Of a stretch of DNA of 22,149 nt, positions 1-8,652 are shown piece by piece (within the stretch, counting starts at the first letter, position 1; the number at the start of each line of letters is the position of its first letter). A model generated the notes under the pieces. That model had not been told where the DNA came from. It saw only the letters and a list, made by a program, of their open reading frames with translations, and did no database searches. This DNA comes from a bacterium (GTDB taxonomy: Bacteria; Spirochaetota; JAHITG01): the NCBI GenBank assembly GCA_028711675.1, contig JAQTRT010000014.1:1-22149 (forward strand), given 5' to 3'. The position numbers were made by a program, and so were the translations under genes.

Positions 1-1079
1 ATATCATCATGTTCAAGCCCTGCTACCCGGGCTCTGCCGTGTCCGGTTATGACACGAAATATGATGCTACAACAGGCAACAACGGATATGGCAATGTGAT
101 TTCCGGCACGCCTTACGCCGACAACAGCACCAACAATTTCCTCTATTTGAATTCCACGGCTTCGGTGGACACGGCTTATGGTACGGATAAATGGAGTCAG
201 GGTACATGGAACAGCGCAGGATCCTCCCTGGCCCAGCTGAAATGCGCTTACCGCGGCATGCTTAATATTTTTGCGCAGCACCCGGATATCCTGTTCATCG
301 CCCTGTCTGCTCCTCCCATGAAGAGCCTTACGCTTTCCCAGGCCTCCAACAATAGAAGACTGGCCCAATGGTTCAGGGAAGACTGGCTCCATCAGTACGA
401 TCCTACAGGCAAGGATAAATTCCAGGATTATCCTCTGAACAATGTGGTGCCCTTTGATTTCGAGAATTCTATCGGACGTACGGCCAATGATCCTGTACTG
501 GACAACCGGTATTACTGGTTCGTCCGGGGAGGGTTTCCGGACGACACGCTCGATCCGTCCAATATATCCGCGGCACGGGATGTCGGCGAACAGAACGGAT
601 ACATCGGCGATGACCATCCGGATGCCTGGCTCAACCAGAGAACATCGATAATTTTCTGCGGAGGCAAGGATACCTACAGCACGAACAACACAGGCATGGT
701 CCAGAGGACATATGATGCCTGGATCCATGCCGCGGTGAACCGCTGGCTGAAAGGCCCTTCTTCGCCTTCTACACCGTCCGTGACCACCAACCGGCAGACA
801 CTTCTCCCCAAGGAGAAGGATATCGCCTGCTACCCCACGCTGATCAACCTGAATAACACGACCGCGGCCAGGATCGTCGTTCCTTCGCTGGCTGACAGCA
901 GCGCCACGATCAGGATCATGAACATGCGGGGTACGGTCATCCGCGAAATAACCGGGGCCCGGTTCAACAACGGCATCTTTCAATGGACCATTTCCCAGAC
1001 CGATCGCCAGGTCCTGACCACAGGCACCCTTATCATTCAGGTGGGCAGATTAAAGACTTTTATCATGATCGTAAGATGA
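1..1079 (+). CDS. Secreted SGNH-hydrolase-like protein with T9SS-like C-terminal domain (5' partial)
   Basis: The reading frame is open to the window edge: two Ile codons precede the first ATG at 9, giving a strand of the type IIMFKPCYPGS, so the true start lies upstream and the signal peptide is not visible. The K-x-C-x-P-x-S strand and a late GDDHP segment (about residues 200-204, counting the ATG at 9 as 1) resemble the nucleophile-distal blocks of SGNH/GDSL esterases, where the last block carries the Asp-His pair. After a Ser/Pro/Thr-rich linker (about 250-265), the last 80 residues read like a FlgD/Por-type beta-sandwich sorting domain (YPTLIN, IRIMNMRG, TGTLIIQV, ending IMIVR). Such domains direct secretion or surface attachment by type IX secretion. 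The next gene encodes a PorV-like barrel, which fits. Substrate unknown. The SGNH assignment is moderate and the sorting-domain assignment is by pattern. Confidence 0.7.
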   Translation, partial: IIMFKPCYPGSAVSGYDTKYDATTGNNGYGNVISGTPYADNSTNNFLYLNSTASVDTAYGTDKWSQGTWNSAGSSLAQLKCAYRGMLNIFAQHPDILFIALSAPPMKSLTLSQASNNRRLAQWFREDWLHQYDPTGKDKFQDYPLNNVVPFDFENSIGRTANDPVLDNRYYWFVRGGFPDDTLDPSNISAARDVGEQNGYIGDDHPDAWLNQRTSIIFCGGKDTYSTNNTGMVQRTYDAWIHAAVNRWLKGPSSPSTPSVTTNRQTLLPKEKDIACYPTLINLNNTTAARIVVPSLADSSATIRIMNMRGTVIREITGARFNNGIFQWTISQTDRQVLTTGTLIIQVGRLKTFIMIVR

Positions 1080-1126
1080 ACTGATCCTGCCGGACAGATA
1101 AAAAAGAAAAACTAGCCGGAGGCCCG

Positions 1127-2047
1127 ATGAAAAAATTCTTATACGTGATCCTTATCCTATCCGTTTCCGTTCAGCTGAAAGCTTCCCTGCTGAACGATTT
1201 TCAGCATTTTAATATAACATCCTATGGCGCAGCCGGGGCTGTTCTGGCCAAGGAGAATGACATCAACAATCTTGAGATAGCTCCTGCTTCCCTGGCCGAT
1301 ATACAAGGAATGAGCCTGGGCCTTTCCTATATCCGGTGGCTCGATCTGGCCAATCTCTTCCACCTGGCCTTTGGCTGGAACATAAAGGGCGCCGGCGTAT
1401 TCGGCCTTTCCCTGAACGGAGCAGGGATCGAGATGGATAATTTCTCCGAGGCAGGTATTTACCTGGGCAAGATCCGGAACAACGAATACCAGGTCAGTGC
1501 AGCCTGGGCAGCGACATGGAAAGGATTCCGGATCGGCGTTGATCTTAAATACCTGTCCATAACCGTAGACCAGTACAGCGGCTCATGGATGGGCGCCGGG
1601 TTCAGCCTGCTTTATTCCCTGGCTATCCCCGGTATCCGGACGGCCGGATCAGAAAAGAACCTCTCTCTGGCCGCAGGACTGCAGGACCTTCCGCTTTCCG
1701 ATCCCACCCTGGTTGAAGAATCGTCTTCTTTTTCTCCGTTGATGGTATCGGGGCTTGATTATTATTTCCTCCGCATGGATCCCGTGAACGTTCATTTCCT
1801 GTCCGGTATCCTCCTGGCACTGGAGAACGGACCGGACACGCTGAGCCTGGGCCTGACCGTGGATTACAATGAGTTCATTTTTCTGCGCGCCGGTCTGTAT
1901 CCGGCAGGTCGGGAATTATGCCCTTTTACAGCGGGAGCAGGCGTAAGCAAGATACTGGATAAAGGCAAACTGCTAAGGATCGATTACGCGTTCATTCCTT
2001 CAGGTGAAGAGATCAACCACTGCCTGGCGGCAAAGATAGATTTTTAA
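1127..2047 (+). CDS. PorV/PorQ-like (UPF0164-type) outer-membrane beta-barrel protein
   Basis: 306 residues with a Sec signal peptide (MKKFLYVILILSVSVQLKAS, cleavage near residue 19). The mature N-terminus (ITSYGAAGAVLAKENDINNLEIAPASLAD) follows the PorV/PorQ/UPF0164 signature, in which a G-A-x-G-A segment precedes an N-x-x-x-A-P-A-S/G-L-A motif. The rest alternates aromatic and small residues in amphipathic strands typical of a 14-strand barrel and ends in a phenylalanine (KIDF), as outer-membrane barrels do. In known systems PorV-type proteins shuttle type IX cargo to the cell surface. Start: GGAGG at 1118-1122, 4 nt before the ATG. It lies 47 bp downstream of a gene with a T9SS-like C-terminal domain, probably in the same transcript. 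Whether it is a true PorV or another UPF0164 member cannot be settled here. Confidence 0.72.
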   Translation: MKKFLYVILILSVSVQLKASLLNDFQHFNITSYGAAGAVLAKENDINNLEIAPASLADIQGMSLGLSYIRWLDLANLFHLAFGWNIKGAGVFGLSLNGAGIEMDNFSEAGIYLGKIRNNEYQVSAAWAATWKGFRIGVDLKYLSITVDQYSGSWMGAGFSLLYSLAIPGIRTAGSEKNLSLAAGLQDLPLSDPTLVEESSSFSPLMVSGLDYYFLRMDPVNVHFLSGILLALENGPDTLSLGLTVDYNEFIFLRAGLYPAGRELCPFTAGAGVSKILDKGKLLRIDYAFIPSGEEINHCLAAKIDF

Positions 2048-2082
2048 TTTAACGGGGACGCTCCCGGCAGCGAGAAAACCGG

Positions 2083-2110
2083 TTGACTTAAAAAAAAATT
2101 ATAATATAAT
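2083..2110 (+). promoter_or_regulatory. Strong sigma-70-type promoter of the kinase gene
   Basis: TTGACT at 2083-2088 and TATAAT at 2105-2110 are separated by 16 bp of A/T-rich sequence. A second overlapping TATAAT sits at 2100-2105 but is too close to the -35. The predicted transcription start is near 2117, leaving a leader of about 60-75 nt before the kinase start. This separates the kinase gene from the barrel gene upstream. Confidence 0.75.
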
Positions 2111-2175
2111 AAATATTACCTATCAGGGCCAAATATTCAGGATACGGGAAGGGCTTTTCCATTCCTCCCGAAGGA

Positions 2176-5100
2176 TTGTATCAACCACATATGGTACTAC
2201 GGGCCGGTGAAATAATCAACAAACGGTATGAGATCATCCGTACGCTGGGCGAAGGCGGCATGGCCACTGTTTACCAGGCCCTGGACCGGACCACACAAAA
2301 GGAAGTAGCGCTGAAATTCCTGAAACAAAACCGTATCTCCTCTTTCCTGGAGGATAAGATCAGGTTCAGGAAAGAGGTCGAAGTCGTCAGCAAGTTCAAC
2401 CATGCCCATATCGTGCGGATATTCGAGACCGGGGAACAGGATAATATCCCCTTCATCGTCCTGGAACTGCTCCATGGCGACAGTTTATATGACCTGCTTA
2501 AAACAAACAGGGATTTCTCGCTCCAGGAATCCGTCAGCATTATCAAGCAGACCGCGGAAGTTCTGGAGTACGTTCACAACAAAAACGTCATTCACAGGGA
2601 TCTGAAACCGGGCAATATCTTCCTTGAAAAAAAAACCAACAAGGTCATGCTCCTTGATTTCGGCCTGGCGCTCCTGATGGAGCTCAGGGAGATCAGGGAG
2701 ACCGATGAGATCATCGGCACATTCGGCTACATGTCGCCGGAAGCCACGGGTATCATCAATAAACCGGTCGATGAACGGAGCGACTTATATTCCCTGGGCA
2801 TCATTTTCTACAGGCTCATGACGGGCATCCTTCCCTTCACAGGCCAGGATATCAGCGAGATCCTGCATAAGCAGGTGGCTGTGCTTCCGGTCCGGCCCGG
2901 AAAGCTGAACCCCACCCTGCCAAAAATAATCGAGGACATCATCATCAAACTGCTCGAGAAGGAACCCGAACTGAGATACCAGAGCGCTATCGGTCTCCTG
3001 CACGACCTGAACCGGTTCGGGAAAGGCGAGGATAAGTTCATCATCGGCGAAATGGACCAGAAGATCAGGCTCACCTACCGCTCCCGCCTCATCGGACGGG
3101 AACATGAGTTCAACCGGCTGAGGGAACTCCTGGACCAGGCCGGTTCTTCGGCCGGCAGTGTCTGTTTTATCAGCGGAGAGGCGGGGATCGGAAAAAGCCG
3201 GCTGATGGACGAACTACGCACCTATATCTATGAACAGGCCGGTACTTTCTTCCTGGGACGGTGCTTCAGCCAGGAGAACAAAATACCCTTCCAGCCCTTC
3301 CGGGACATCATTGATGAATATATAAGAAGAATAAAAAAAGAAGGGGAGATCAGGAAGGAAAAGGAACGGATACGGATCAAAACAGCCTTCGGCAAACTGT
3401 CCGGCATGGTCATCCGGTTCAATGCCAATATGAAAGATATCCTGGGCGACGTAGAGGAAGTGGCTCCGCTTGATGACCCGGAAAAAGAGAATAAACGGTT
3501 TCTCATGGAATATGTCAGGTTCCTGAACCTTCTCTGTTCGGAATGCAAGAGCCTGGTTCTGCTCATCGATGATATCCAATGGGCTGACGAAGGAAGCTTG
3601 AAGCTTGTTGAAGAACTGCTAAAAAGAATATCGCGCTCCAACCTCCTGCTGATTGCCACATACAGGGACAATGAGACCGAAAACAACCATACTATACACA
3701 GCATCCGGAACGATGCCGGGCTTATGAAGTATCCTCTGGAGGAGATAAAACTTTCCTTGTTCAATTACGAACGTTTAAGGAAATTAACCGCGGAAGTACT
3801 GGGAGAACAGGAGGAAAAAGCAGAAGAGATCGCACGGTTCCTCATGGAAAAGACCAAAGGGAATCCCTTCTTTGTCCTCACCCTCCTGAGGGAACTGGTG
3901 GAAAGAAAGGCGTTTGTCTGGAACCAGGGTTCCTGGCAGGCTGACTGGAACAAGGTCAAGGAACTCCCGGTCACTTCCAACATCGTGGACATGATCCTCT
4001 TCAGCGTGAAGGACCTGCCGGAAAAAGAAGGCCAGCTCCTCACCATCAGTGCCGTCATCGGAAAGGAATTCGAGCTGGACCTCCTGAGCGACCTGATGAA
4101 AGAACCCCAGGAAAACCTCATCACTATCATCGATTCAGCCGTGGAGAAACAATTACTGGAAAAAAGCCAGAAAAAAGGAATGGTCATGTTCGTGCACGAC
4201 CGGATCAAGGACGCGTTCTACGCCAGGATGGCACCTGCCGAACGCTCCCGGTTCCATCTTATGATCGCCCGGACCATCGAGTCCAAGAACAAAGACCGGA
4301 AAGATGAATTCATCTATGAATTAGCCCATCATTACCTGGAAGCCGGGACACCTGATAAATCCCTGGAATACAGCTTTATGGCCGCGGAAAAAGCAAAGGC
4401 CAATTACGCCAACGACGAATCCATTTATTATTACAGAATGGTGTTAAAGATACTGGAAAAAGAAAAAGGGCGTTCTGATCCCAGAGAGATCCTGGTCCGT
4501 GAAGGCCTCATCGATGTTTACCTGAGCGCTGGAAAGAATGATGAAGCCATCCAGCTCTGCCAGGACATACTTCCGGTCAAGAAGAACAAACTGGAAAAAG
4601 CCCGAATCTACTATAAGATAGGAGCTGCTTATCAGAAGAAAGGGAACTGGCCGGAATCGGAAAAGGCCCTGGCCCAGGCCTTATTACTCCTGAATAAAAA
4701 ACTGCCCAGGACCAGGGGTATTCTGATCCTTGCCCTTTTCAAGGAATTCGTGATCCATGTATTCCATTCCCTTTTCTCCGGTATTTATATGAATAAAAAG
4801 ATTAAAAATATAAAACCCGAGCACAGGGAGATCATTGCTGTCTGCACGGTACTGGACTGGATGTATATCCTGACCGACGTTCCTAAATTCCTCTATACCG
4901 TGCTGAGAAGCCTTAACCTGGCCCAGGCCCATATCGGAAGGTCCAGGGAACTGGGAACCATGCTGGCCAGTTACTCTGCCTTGTGCATGGCCATCCCTCT
5001 GTTCAAACGCTCGTATCAATACCATAAAAAAACGCTCGAGATAAAGAACGAACTGAAGAACGAACAGGAGACAGCCCAGACGCTCCAGTTCATCGGATAC

Positions 5101-7014
5101 TATCATCAGTGGAAAGGCGAATACAAAGAGAGCCTGGATTATTTCGGCCAGGCCATAGAAAAATACAGAAAGATCGGCGATATCTGGAATTTAGGTATGA
5201 CGCTCCAGGGCAAGGGGATTTCGCTCATTTACAGGGGCGAATTGAAGGAAGCCTTGGAGAGCCTTCAGGAATACCTGAAGATCAGCGAGGAGACCAAGGA
5301 TGATTTCGGCATAACCAGCTGCCTGGGATATATGACCGAGGCTTATATCGAGCAGGGTGACCTGGACGCCGCTGAAAAAAGCCTGGCACGCGGTTATAGC
5401 CTCAGCATTAAGCAGACCCTTCCCTTCCCCCTCCTGGGCATGTATCTGGGACTCTCTCTCCTGAACATGGAGAAAGAGCTGTGGGATAAAGCCATTGAAT
5501 TCTGTGAAAAGGCCAGGGAGCTGAACGAAAAGAACCAGTTCCTGGAGACCTACACCACAAACATCTATTTTACCCTGGCCGACGCCTGCATTGAAAGCAT
5601 AAAGAACCAGCGGGTTCCGGACAGAAACAAGCTGAAAAAAATAAGGCCTTTCATCCGCACAGCCATGAAACTGGGAAAAAAATGGGTGACGCACCTGCCG
5701 AGCAGCATGCGTGTACACGGAAAATACCTGGCCCTGCTCAGGAAATGGAAGCAAGCGGAAAAATACTTCCTGGCCGGGATCAGCCTTGCGGAAAAGCTGG
5801 AAAGAAGGTTCGAACTCGCTAAATGCTGTTTTGAATACGCCCGTTTCCTCGAAAAGAGGAACAAGATCGAAAGGGCCTTCTTTTATTTCCAGAAAGCATA
5901 TAAATTATTCGAGATCATGGATTCCCATGAATATATGAAACGGTGCGGGGACAAGCTCGGACTCGACATTAAGATCAAGCTCACCCGGGAGACCCCGAAG
6001 GAAAGGCTCCAGATCGAAAGGGAGATGACCACCATCCTGGAGACCAGCCGTTATTTCAGTTCGATCCTGCTCCTGGATGAACTCCTGGAAAGGATCACGG
6101 ACAAGGCCATCCAGCTCGTGGGCGCGGAAAGGGCTATCCTGCTCCTTTATCCCGAAGAGAACAGGGAGGATAAAAACCTTGAAGTGAAGATAGCCCGAAA
6201 CCTGAAAGAGACCGAGATCGATACCGAGACCTTTCACGCCAGCAAGAAGATCATATCCAAAGTGGAGGTCGAAAGGAAGCCGCTGGTCATCGAGAATGCC
6301 GCTGTGGACGAGGTCTGGAAGGACGAAGAGAGTATCCTCCGGTACGGAATCAAATCCATGCTCTGCCTGCCTATCATGGGCAAGGAAGACATGCTGGGAA
6401 TCATTTACCTGGACAACAGGCTGGTGAGCGGTTTGTTCACGATCGAGGACTTAAAGGTCCTGGAGATCATCTTCCGCCAGGCCGGTATCTCCATCGAGAA
6501 CGCTATCCTTTATAAAAAGGCCATTTCCGACGGTCTTACAGGACTGTACAACCACAGTTTCTTTGAAAATTACCTGATGAAGAGCGTGAACTCCTCAAAC
6601 CGGTACAACGGCAAACTGGGTTTGCTCATGCTCGATATCGATAATTTCAAGAGCTTCAACGATACCTACGGCCACAGGGCCGGCGACCTTATTTTAAAGA
6701 CTATTTCCGACATCATCATAAAGACCATCCGGAGAAGCGACGTTGCCTCGCGTTACGGCGGCGAGGAATTTTCCATTATTTTGCCTGAGACCAATCTTAT
6801 AGGCGCCAGGAAGCTGGCTGAAAAATTAAGGAAAATGGTTGAAAGGAACAAGGTCCAGTACCGCTCCAACGGCCAGGAGATCGAATTAAAGATCACGGTC
6901 AGCATCGGCTGCGCTGATCTTCTGAAAGGAGAGGAGTGGACGGATTTTGTGGTAAGGACGGACAAGGCCCTGTACAAGGCCAAGGACTCGGGAAGGAACC
7001 GTGTAGAGGGATAA
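2176..7014 (+). CDS. Hybrid Ser/Thr protein kinase - AAA ATPase - TPR - GAF - GGDEF regulator
   Basis: 1612 residues from a TTG at 2176, or 1607 from the ATG at 2191. The ATG gives the more usual kinase N-terminus; neither start has a well-spaced Shine-Dalgarno. Numbering from TTG: Hanks-type kinase about 18-290 with Gly loop LGEGGMATVY, Lys47, HRDLKPGN at 140-147 and DFG at 161-163, so catalytically complete. AAA/NTPase module about 305-700 with Walker A GEAGIGKS (334-341) and Walker B LLIDD (Asp465-466). TPR superhelix about 720-1250. GAF about 1283-1440. Diguanylate cyclase about 1447-1612 with DIDNFKSFNDTYGH, an intact GGEEF at 1528-1532 and an RxxD inhibitory site (Arg1519, Asp1522) five residues before it. 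No membrane segment, so probably cytoplasmic. It should phosphorylate partners and make c-di-GMP. Large kinase-AAA-GAF proteins usually end in a histidine kinase; here a cyclase replaces it. Own promoter upstream. Confidence 0.95.
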   Translation: MYQPHMVLRAGEIINKRYEIIRTLGEGGMATVYQALDRTTQKEVALKFLKQNRISSFLEDKIRFRKEVEVVSKFNHAHIVRIFETGEQDNIPFIVLELLHGDSLYDLLKTNRDFSLQESVSIIKQTAEVLEYVHNKNVIHRDLKPGNIFLEKKTNKVMLLDFGLALLMELREIRETDEIIGTFGYMSPEATGIINKPVDERSDLYSLGIIFYRLMTGILPFTGQDISEILHKQVAVLPVRPGKLNPTLPKIIEDIIIKLLEKEPELRYQSAIGLLHDLNRFGKGEDKFIIGEMDQKIRLTYRSRLIGREHEFNRLRELLDQAGSSAGSVCFISGEAGIGKSRLMDELRTYIYEQAGTFFLGRCFSQENKIPFQPFRDIIDEYIRRIKKEGEIRKEKERIRIKTAFGKLSGMVIRFNANMKDILGDVEEVAPLDDPEKENKRFLMEYVRFLNLLCSECKSLVLLIDDIQWADEGSLKLVEELLKRISRSNLLLIATYRDNETENNHTIHSIRNDAGLMKYPLEEIKLSLFNYERLRKLTAEVLGEQEEKAEEIARFLMEKTKGNPFFVLTLLRELVERKAFVWNQGSWQADWNKVKELPVTSNIVDMILFSVKDLPEKEGQLLTISAVIGKEFELDLLSDLMKEPQENLITIIDSAVEKQLLEKSQKKGMVMFVHDRIKDAFYARMAPAERSRFHLMIARTIESKNKDRKDEFIYELAHHYLEAGTPDKSLEYSFMAAEKAKANYANDESIYYYRMVLKILEKEKGRSDPREILVREGLIDVYLSAGKNDEAIQLCQDILPVKKNKLEKARIYYKIGAAYQKKGNWPESEKALAQALLLLNKKLPRTRGILILALFKEFVIHVFHSLFSGIYMNKKIKNIKPEHREIIAVCTVLDWMYILTDVPKFLYTVLRSLNLAQAHIGRSRELGTMLASYSALCMAIPLFKRSYQYHKKTLEIKNELKNEQETAQTLQFIGYYHQWKGEYKESLDYFGQAIEKYRKIGDIWNLGMTLQGKGISLIYRGELKEALESLQEYLKISEETKDDFGITSCLGYMTEAYIEQGDLDAAEKSLARGYSLSIKQTLPFPLLGMYLGLSLLNMEKELWDKAIEFCEKARELNEKNQFLETYTTNIYFTLADACIESIKNQRVPDRNKLKKIRPFIRTAMKLGKKWVTHLPSSMRVHGKYLALLRKWKQAEKYFLAGISLAEKLERRFELAKCCFEYARFLEKRNKIERAFFYFQKAYKLFEIMDSHEYMKRCGDKLGLDIKIKLTRETPKERLQIEREMTTILETSRYFSSILLLDELLERITDKAIQLVGAERAILLLYPEENREDKNLEVKIARNLKETEIDTETFHASKKIISKVEVERKPLVIENAAVDEVWKDEESILRYGIKSMLCLPIMGKEDMLGIIYLDNRLVSGLFTIEDLKVLEIIFRQAGISIENAILYKKAISDGLTGLYNHSFFENYLMKSVNSSNRYNGKLGLLMLDIDNFKSFNDTYGHRAGDLILKTISDIIIKTIRRSDVASRYGGEEFSIILPETNLIGARKLAEKLRKMVERNKVQYRSNGQEIELKITVSIGCADLLKGEEWTDFVVRTDKALYKAKDSGRNRVEG

Positions 7015-7034
7015 CCATCGGAAAGTAACTGATG

Positions 7035-7110
7035 TTTTTATTTTTCTCATTCTCGGACCTAAATAGTTTCTGGTTCTTGGTTAGTTAGTTATTGGTAAGA
7101 AAATAAAAAA
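7035..7110 (+). repeat. Possible decayed copy of the 140-bp palindromic element
   Basis: The sequence TTTTTCTCATTCTCGG (7041-7056) matches the 5' junction of the intact element at 7686-7825, and TCATTCTCGG is at 7047-7056. A weak outer stem remains: 7035-7046 can pair with 7099-7110 (GAAAATAAAAA) with one bulge. The inner hairpins are gone. It lies directly after the kinase gene, in the same orientation relative to transcription as the intact copies. It is short and A/T-rich, so chance cannot be excluded. Confidence 0.4.
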
Positions 7111-7130
7111 GTGCGTTTTAAAGGATATCC

Positions 7131-7682
7131 ATGAAAAAATTTTTAAAGCTCTGTGAGCAGCGGTTCAGCGTCAGGAAATATGCGTCCCGGAAAGTACCGA
7201 GAAAGCTTATTTTACAATGCCTTGAAGCTGCCCGGATCGCGCCGTCAGCCGAAAATTTTCAACCCTGGAGATACATGGTTGTGGATGAAGAACCGTTATT
7301 GACAGGCCTGAAAAATGCCGCTACCAATACCATTTATTTCCTTACGCGCTGGGCTCATACGGCTCCTGTCATCATCGTGCTCCTGGCCCGGACGGACCTG
7401 GCTGTCAGGTTCATCGGCCCGGTCTTTAAAGGCCTTGATTATTATCTGCTCGATCTCGGCATCGGGACAGAACAGCTTGTGCTGGAGGCCGCGGACCTGG
7501 GACTGGGCACCTGCTGGATCGGATGGTTCAACGTCGGCGCCGTTGAAAAACTGCTGAAGATACCGAAAAAATACAAGCTCATCGGCCTGCTGACCCTGGG
7601 GTATCCGGATAAAAACCTGAAAGCACATGAAAAACGGCGTAAAAAAATGGAAGAGATCGCCTGGTTCAATGAAATAAAATGA
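7131..7682 (+). CDS. Nitroreductase-family FMN oxidoreductase
   Basis: 183 residues, typical for the short nitroreductase branch. The N-terminal RFSVRKYASRKV (Arg11, Ser13, Arg15) contacts the FMN phosphate in this fold. APSAENFQPWRYMVV (37-51) is the second FMN-binding stretch, GLGTCWIGWFN (124-134) the third, and LGYPD (156-160) is the usual C-terminal signature. These proteins use NAD(P)H to reduce nitro groups, quinones, flavins or other small molecules; the real substrate cannot be read from sequence. It is cytoplasmic, with no signal peptide. Start: AAAGGA at 7119-7124 ahead of the ATG. It is followed within 3 bp by a 140-bp structured element. No obvious functional tie to its neighbours. 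Confidence 0.9.
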   Translation: MKKFLKLCEQRFSVRKYASRKVPRKLILQCLEAARIAPSAENFQPWRYMVVDEEPLLTGLKNAATNTIYFLTRWAHTAPVIIVLLARTDLAVRFIGPVFKGLDYYLLDLGIGTEQLVLEAADLGLGTCWIGWFNVGAVEKLLKIPKKYKLIGLLTLGYPDKNLKAHEKRRKKMEEIAWFNEIK

Positions 7683-7685
7683 ATC

Positions 7686-7825
7686 TTAGAGGAAGCTGAT
7701 ATTTTTCGTTTTTCTCATTCTCGGCCTGCATCCATGCAGGCCTGCGAGGGTTCCGCCTGCTTTTCCATCCATGGAAAAGCGACGGCTCCACAAACCGAAA
7801 AACTAAAAATATCAGCTTCCTCTAA
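7686..7825 (+). repeat. 140-bp multi-hairpin palindromic element, copy 1
   Basis: Outer stem: 7686-7706 is a perfect 21-bp inverted match to 7805-7825. After one C/T mismatch it continues 7 bp (GTTTTTC 7708-7714 with GAAAAAC 7797-7803), 29 positions in all. Inner hairpin 1: CTCG (7720-7723), GCCTGCAT, loop CC, ATGCAGGC (7734-7741), a CTG bulge (7742-7744), then CGAG (7745-7748). Inner hairpin 2: 10 bp, 7759-7768 with 7771-7780, tip again CATCCATG, on a weaker basal stem. Conserved single-stranded pieces are TCATTCTCGG and AAACCG. No coding potential. It begins 3 bp after the nitroreductase stop and ends 42 bp before the next gene. No T-run follows, so it is not a plain intrinsic terminator. 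Confidence 0.85.
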
Positions 7826-7867
7826 TAAAAAGCCCGGAATACAACAAATACAAGAAAAGGAAAATTT

Positions 7868-8632
7868 ATGAAAAAAATTATCTTTATTTTAATCTGTCCG
7901 TGCTTCATTGTATTAGGGACGTCTCCCCTCTTCAGCCAGGAGACCAATTCTCTTCTGAAGCAAGCCCAGGAGCAATTCGACAGGAACGATTACCAAAAAG
8001 CCACGGATATTTATAAGGAAGTCCTGAAGGCTGACCCGGGGAACTACCTGGCCCTCTGGAAGCTCTCCCACTGTTACGTGAACATGGGCGCATCCACAGA
8101 GGACGAGACGAAGAAAGAAGCCCTTTTCAACACATCAGCGGACTGGGCCAGGAAAGCCATCCATTCCCAGACCAACCAGGCGGACGGCTATGCCATGCTC
8201 TCCATCGCCGAAGGCAGGCTGGCCATGTTCGTAGGCGGGAAACGCCAGGTGGTACTCTCCCGGAATATCAAGGCCAATGCCATGAGGGCCATCCAGATCG
8301 ACCCGCAGCATGACGGAGCGCTCCACGTGCTGGGCGTCTGGCACAGGGAAGTGGCTACACTGGGCGGATTCCTGAAATTCTTTGCCAATGTGCTGTACGG
8401 CGGCCTGCCTAAGGCCAGCATCGAGGAATCCATCCTTTATTTAAAACGTGCTGTGGAAGTAGCGCCGGACAACCTGGAACACCATTTAGACCTGGGAAAA
8501 AGTTATATAGAGGCAGATAAGGAAAAGGAAGCGCGCAGGGAATTCCAGGCCGTGATCAGCCAGCCTGCCCAGGAAGCGTACGATCAGGATTTGAAAAAAG
8601 AAGCCAAGGAACTATTGGAAGACCTCGATTGA
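7868..8632 (+). CDS. Exported TPR protein of the RMDN (regulator of microtubule dynamics)-like family
   Basis: 254 residues. A Sec signal peptide (MKKIIFILICPCFIVLGTSPLFSQ, cleavage before E25) places it in the periplasm or envelope. An N-terminal TPR (AQEQFDRNDYQKATDIYKEVLKADPGN in pieces) leads into a segment with ADGYAMLSIAEGRLAMFVGGKRQVVLS, AIQIDPQHDGALHVLGVWH and a LYGGLPKASIEESILYL stretch. This layout is that of bacterial homologues of eukaryotic RMDN1-3/FAM82 proteins, including the G-L-P before the third repeat. A last TPR covers VAPDNLEHHLDLGKSYIEADK. The function of bacterial members is unknown; TPRs suggest a scaffold. Start supported by AAAAGG ending at 7860, 7 nt before the ATG. 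The family call rests on recognition, not a search. Confidence 0.8.
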   Translation: MKKIIFILICPCFIVLGTSPLFSQETNSLLKQAQEQFDRNDYQKATDIYKEVLKADPGNYLALWKLSHCYVNMGASTEDETKKEALFNTSADWARKAIHSQTNQADGYAMLSIAEGRLAMFVGGKRQVVLSRNIKANAMRAIQIDPQHDGALHVLGVWHREVATLGGFLKFFANVLYGGLPKASIEESILYLKRAVEVAPDNLEHHLDLGKSYIEADKEKEARREFQAVISQPAQEAYDQDLKKEAKELLEDLD

Positions 8633-8652
8633 ACAACAGCTCTCCGGCCTTT

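Noticed and set aside
2083..2175. Riboswitch or other structured leader before the kinase gene
   Set aside because: The leader is short and A/T-rich with no recognisable conserved core.
5109..5754. Overlapping frames on both strands within the TPR part of the kinase gene
   Set aside because: The kinase-to-GGDEF frame is continuous with intact motifs on both sides; the others are shadows.
7686..7825. Simple intrinsic terminator or CRISPR-like repeat
   Set aside because: No T-run follows the outer stem, there is no spacer-repeat periodicity, and the inner two-hairpin architecture is shared with a second 140-bp copy.
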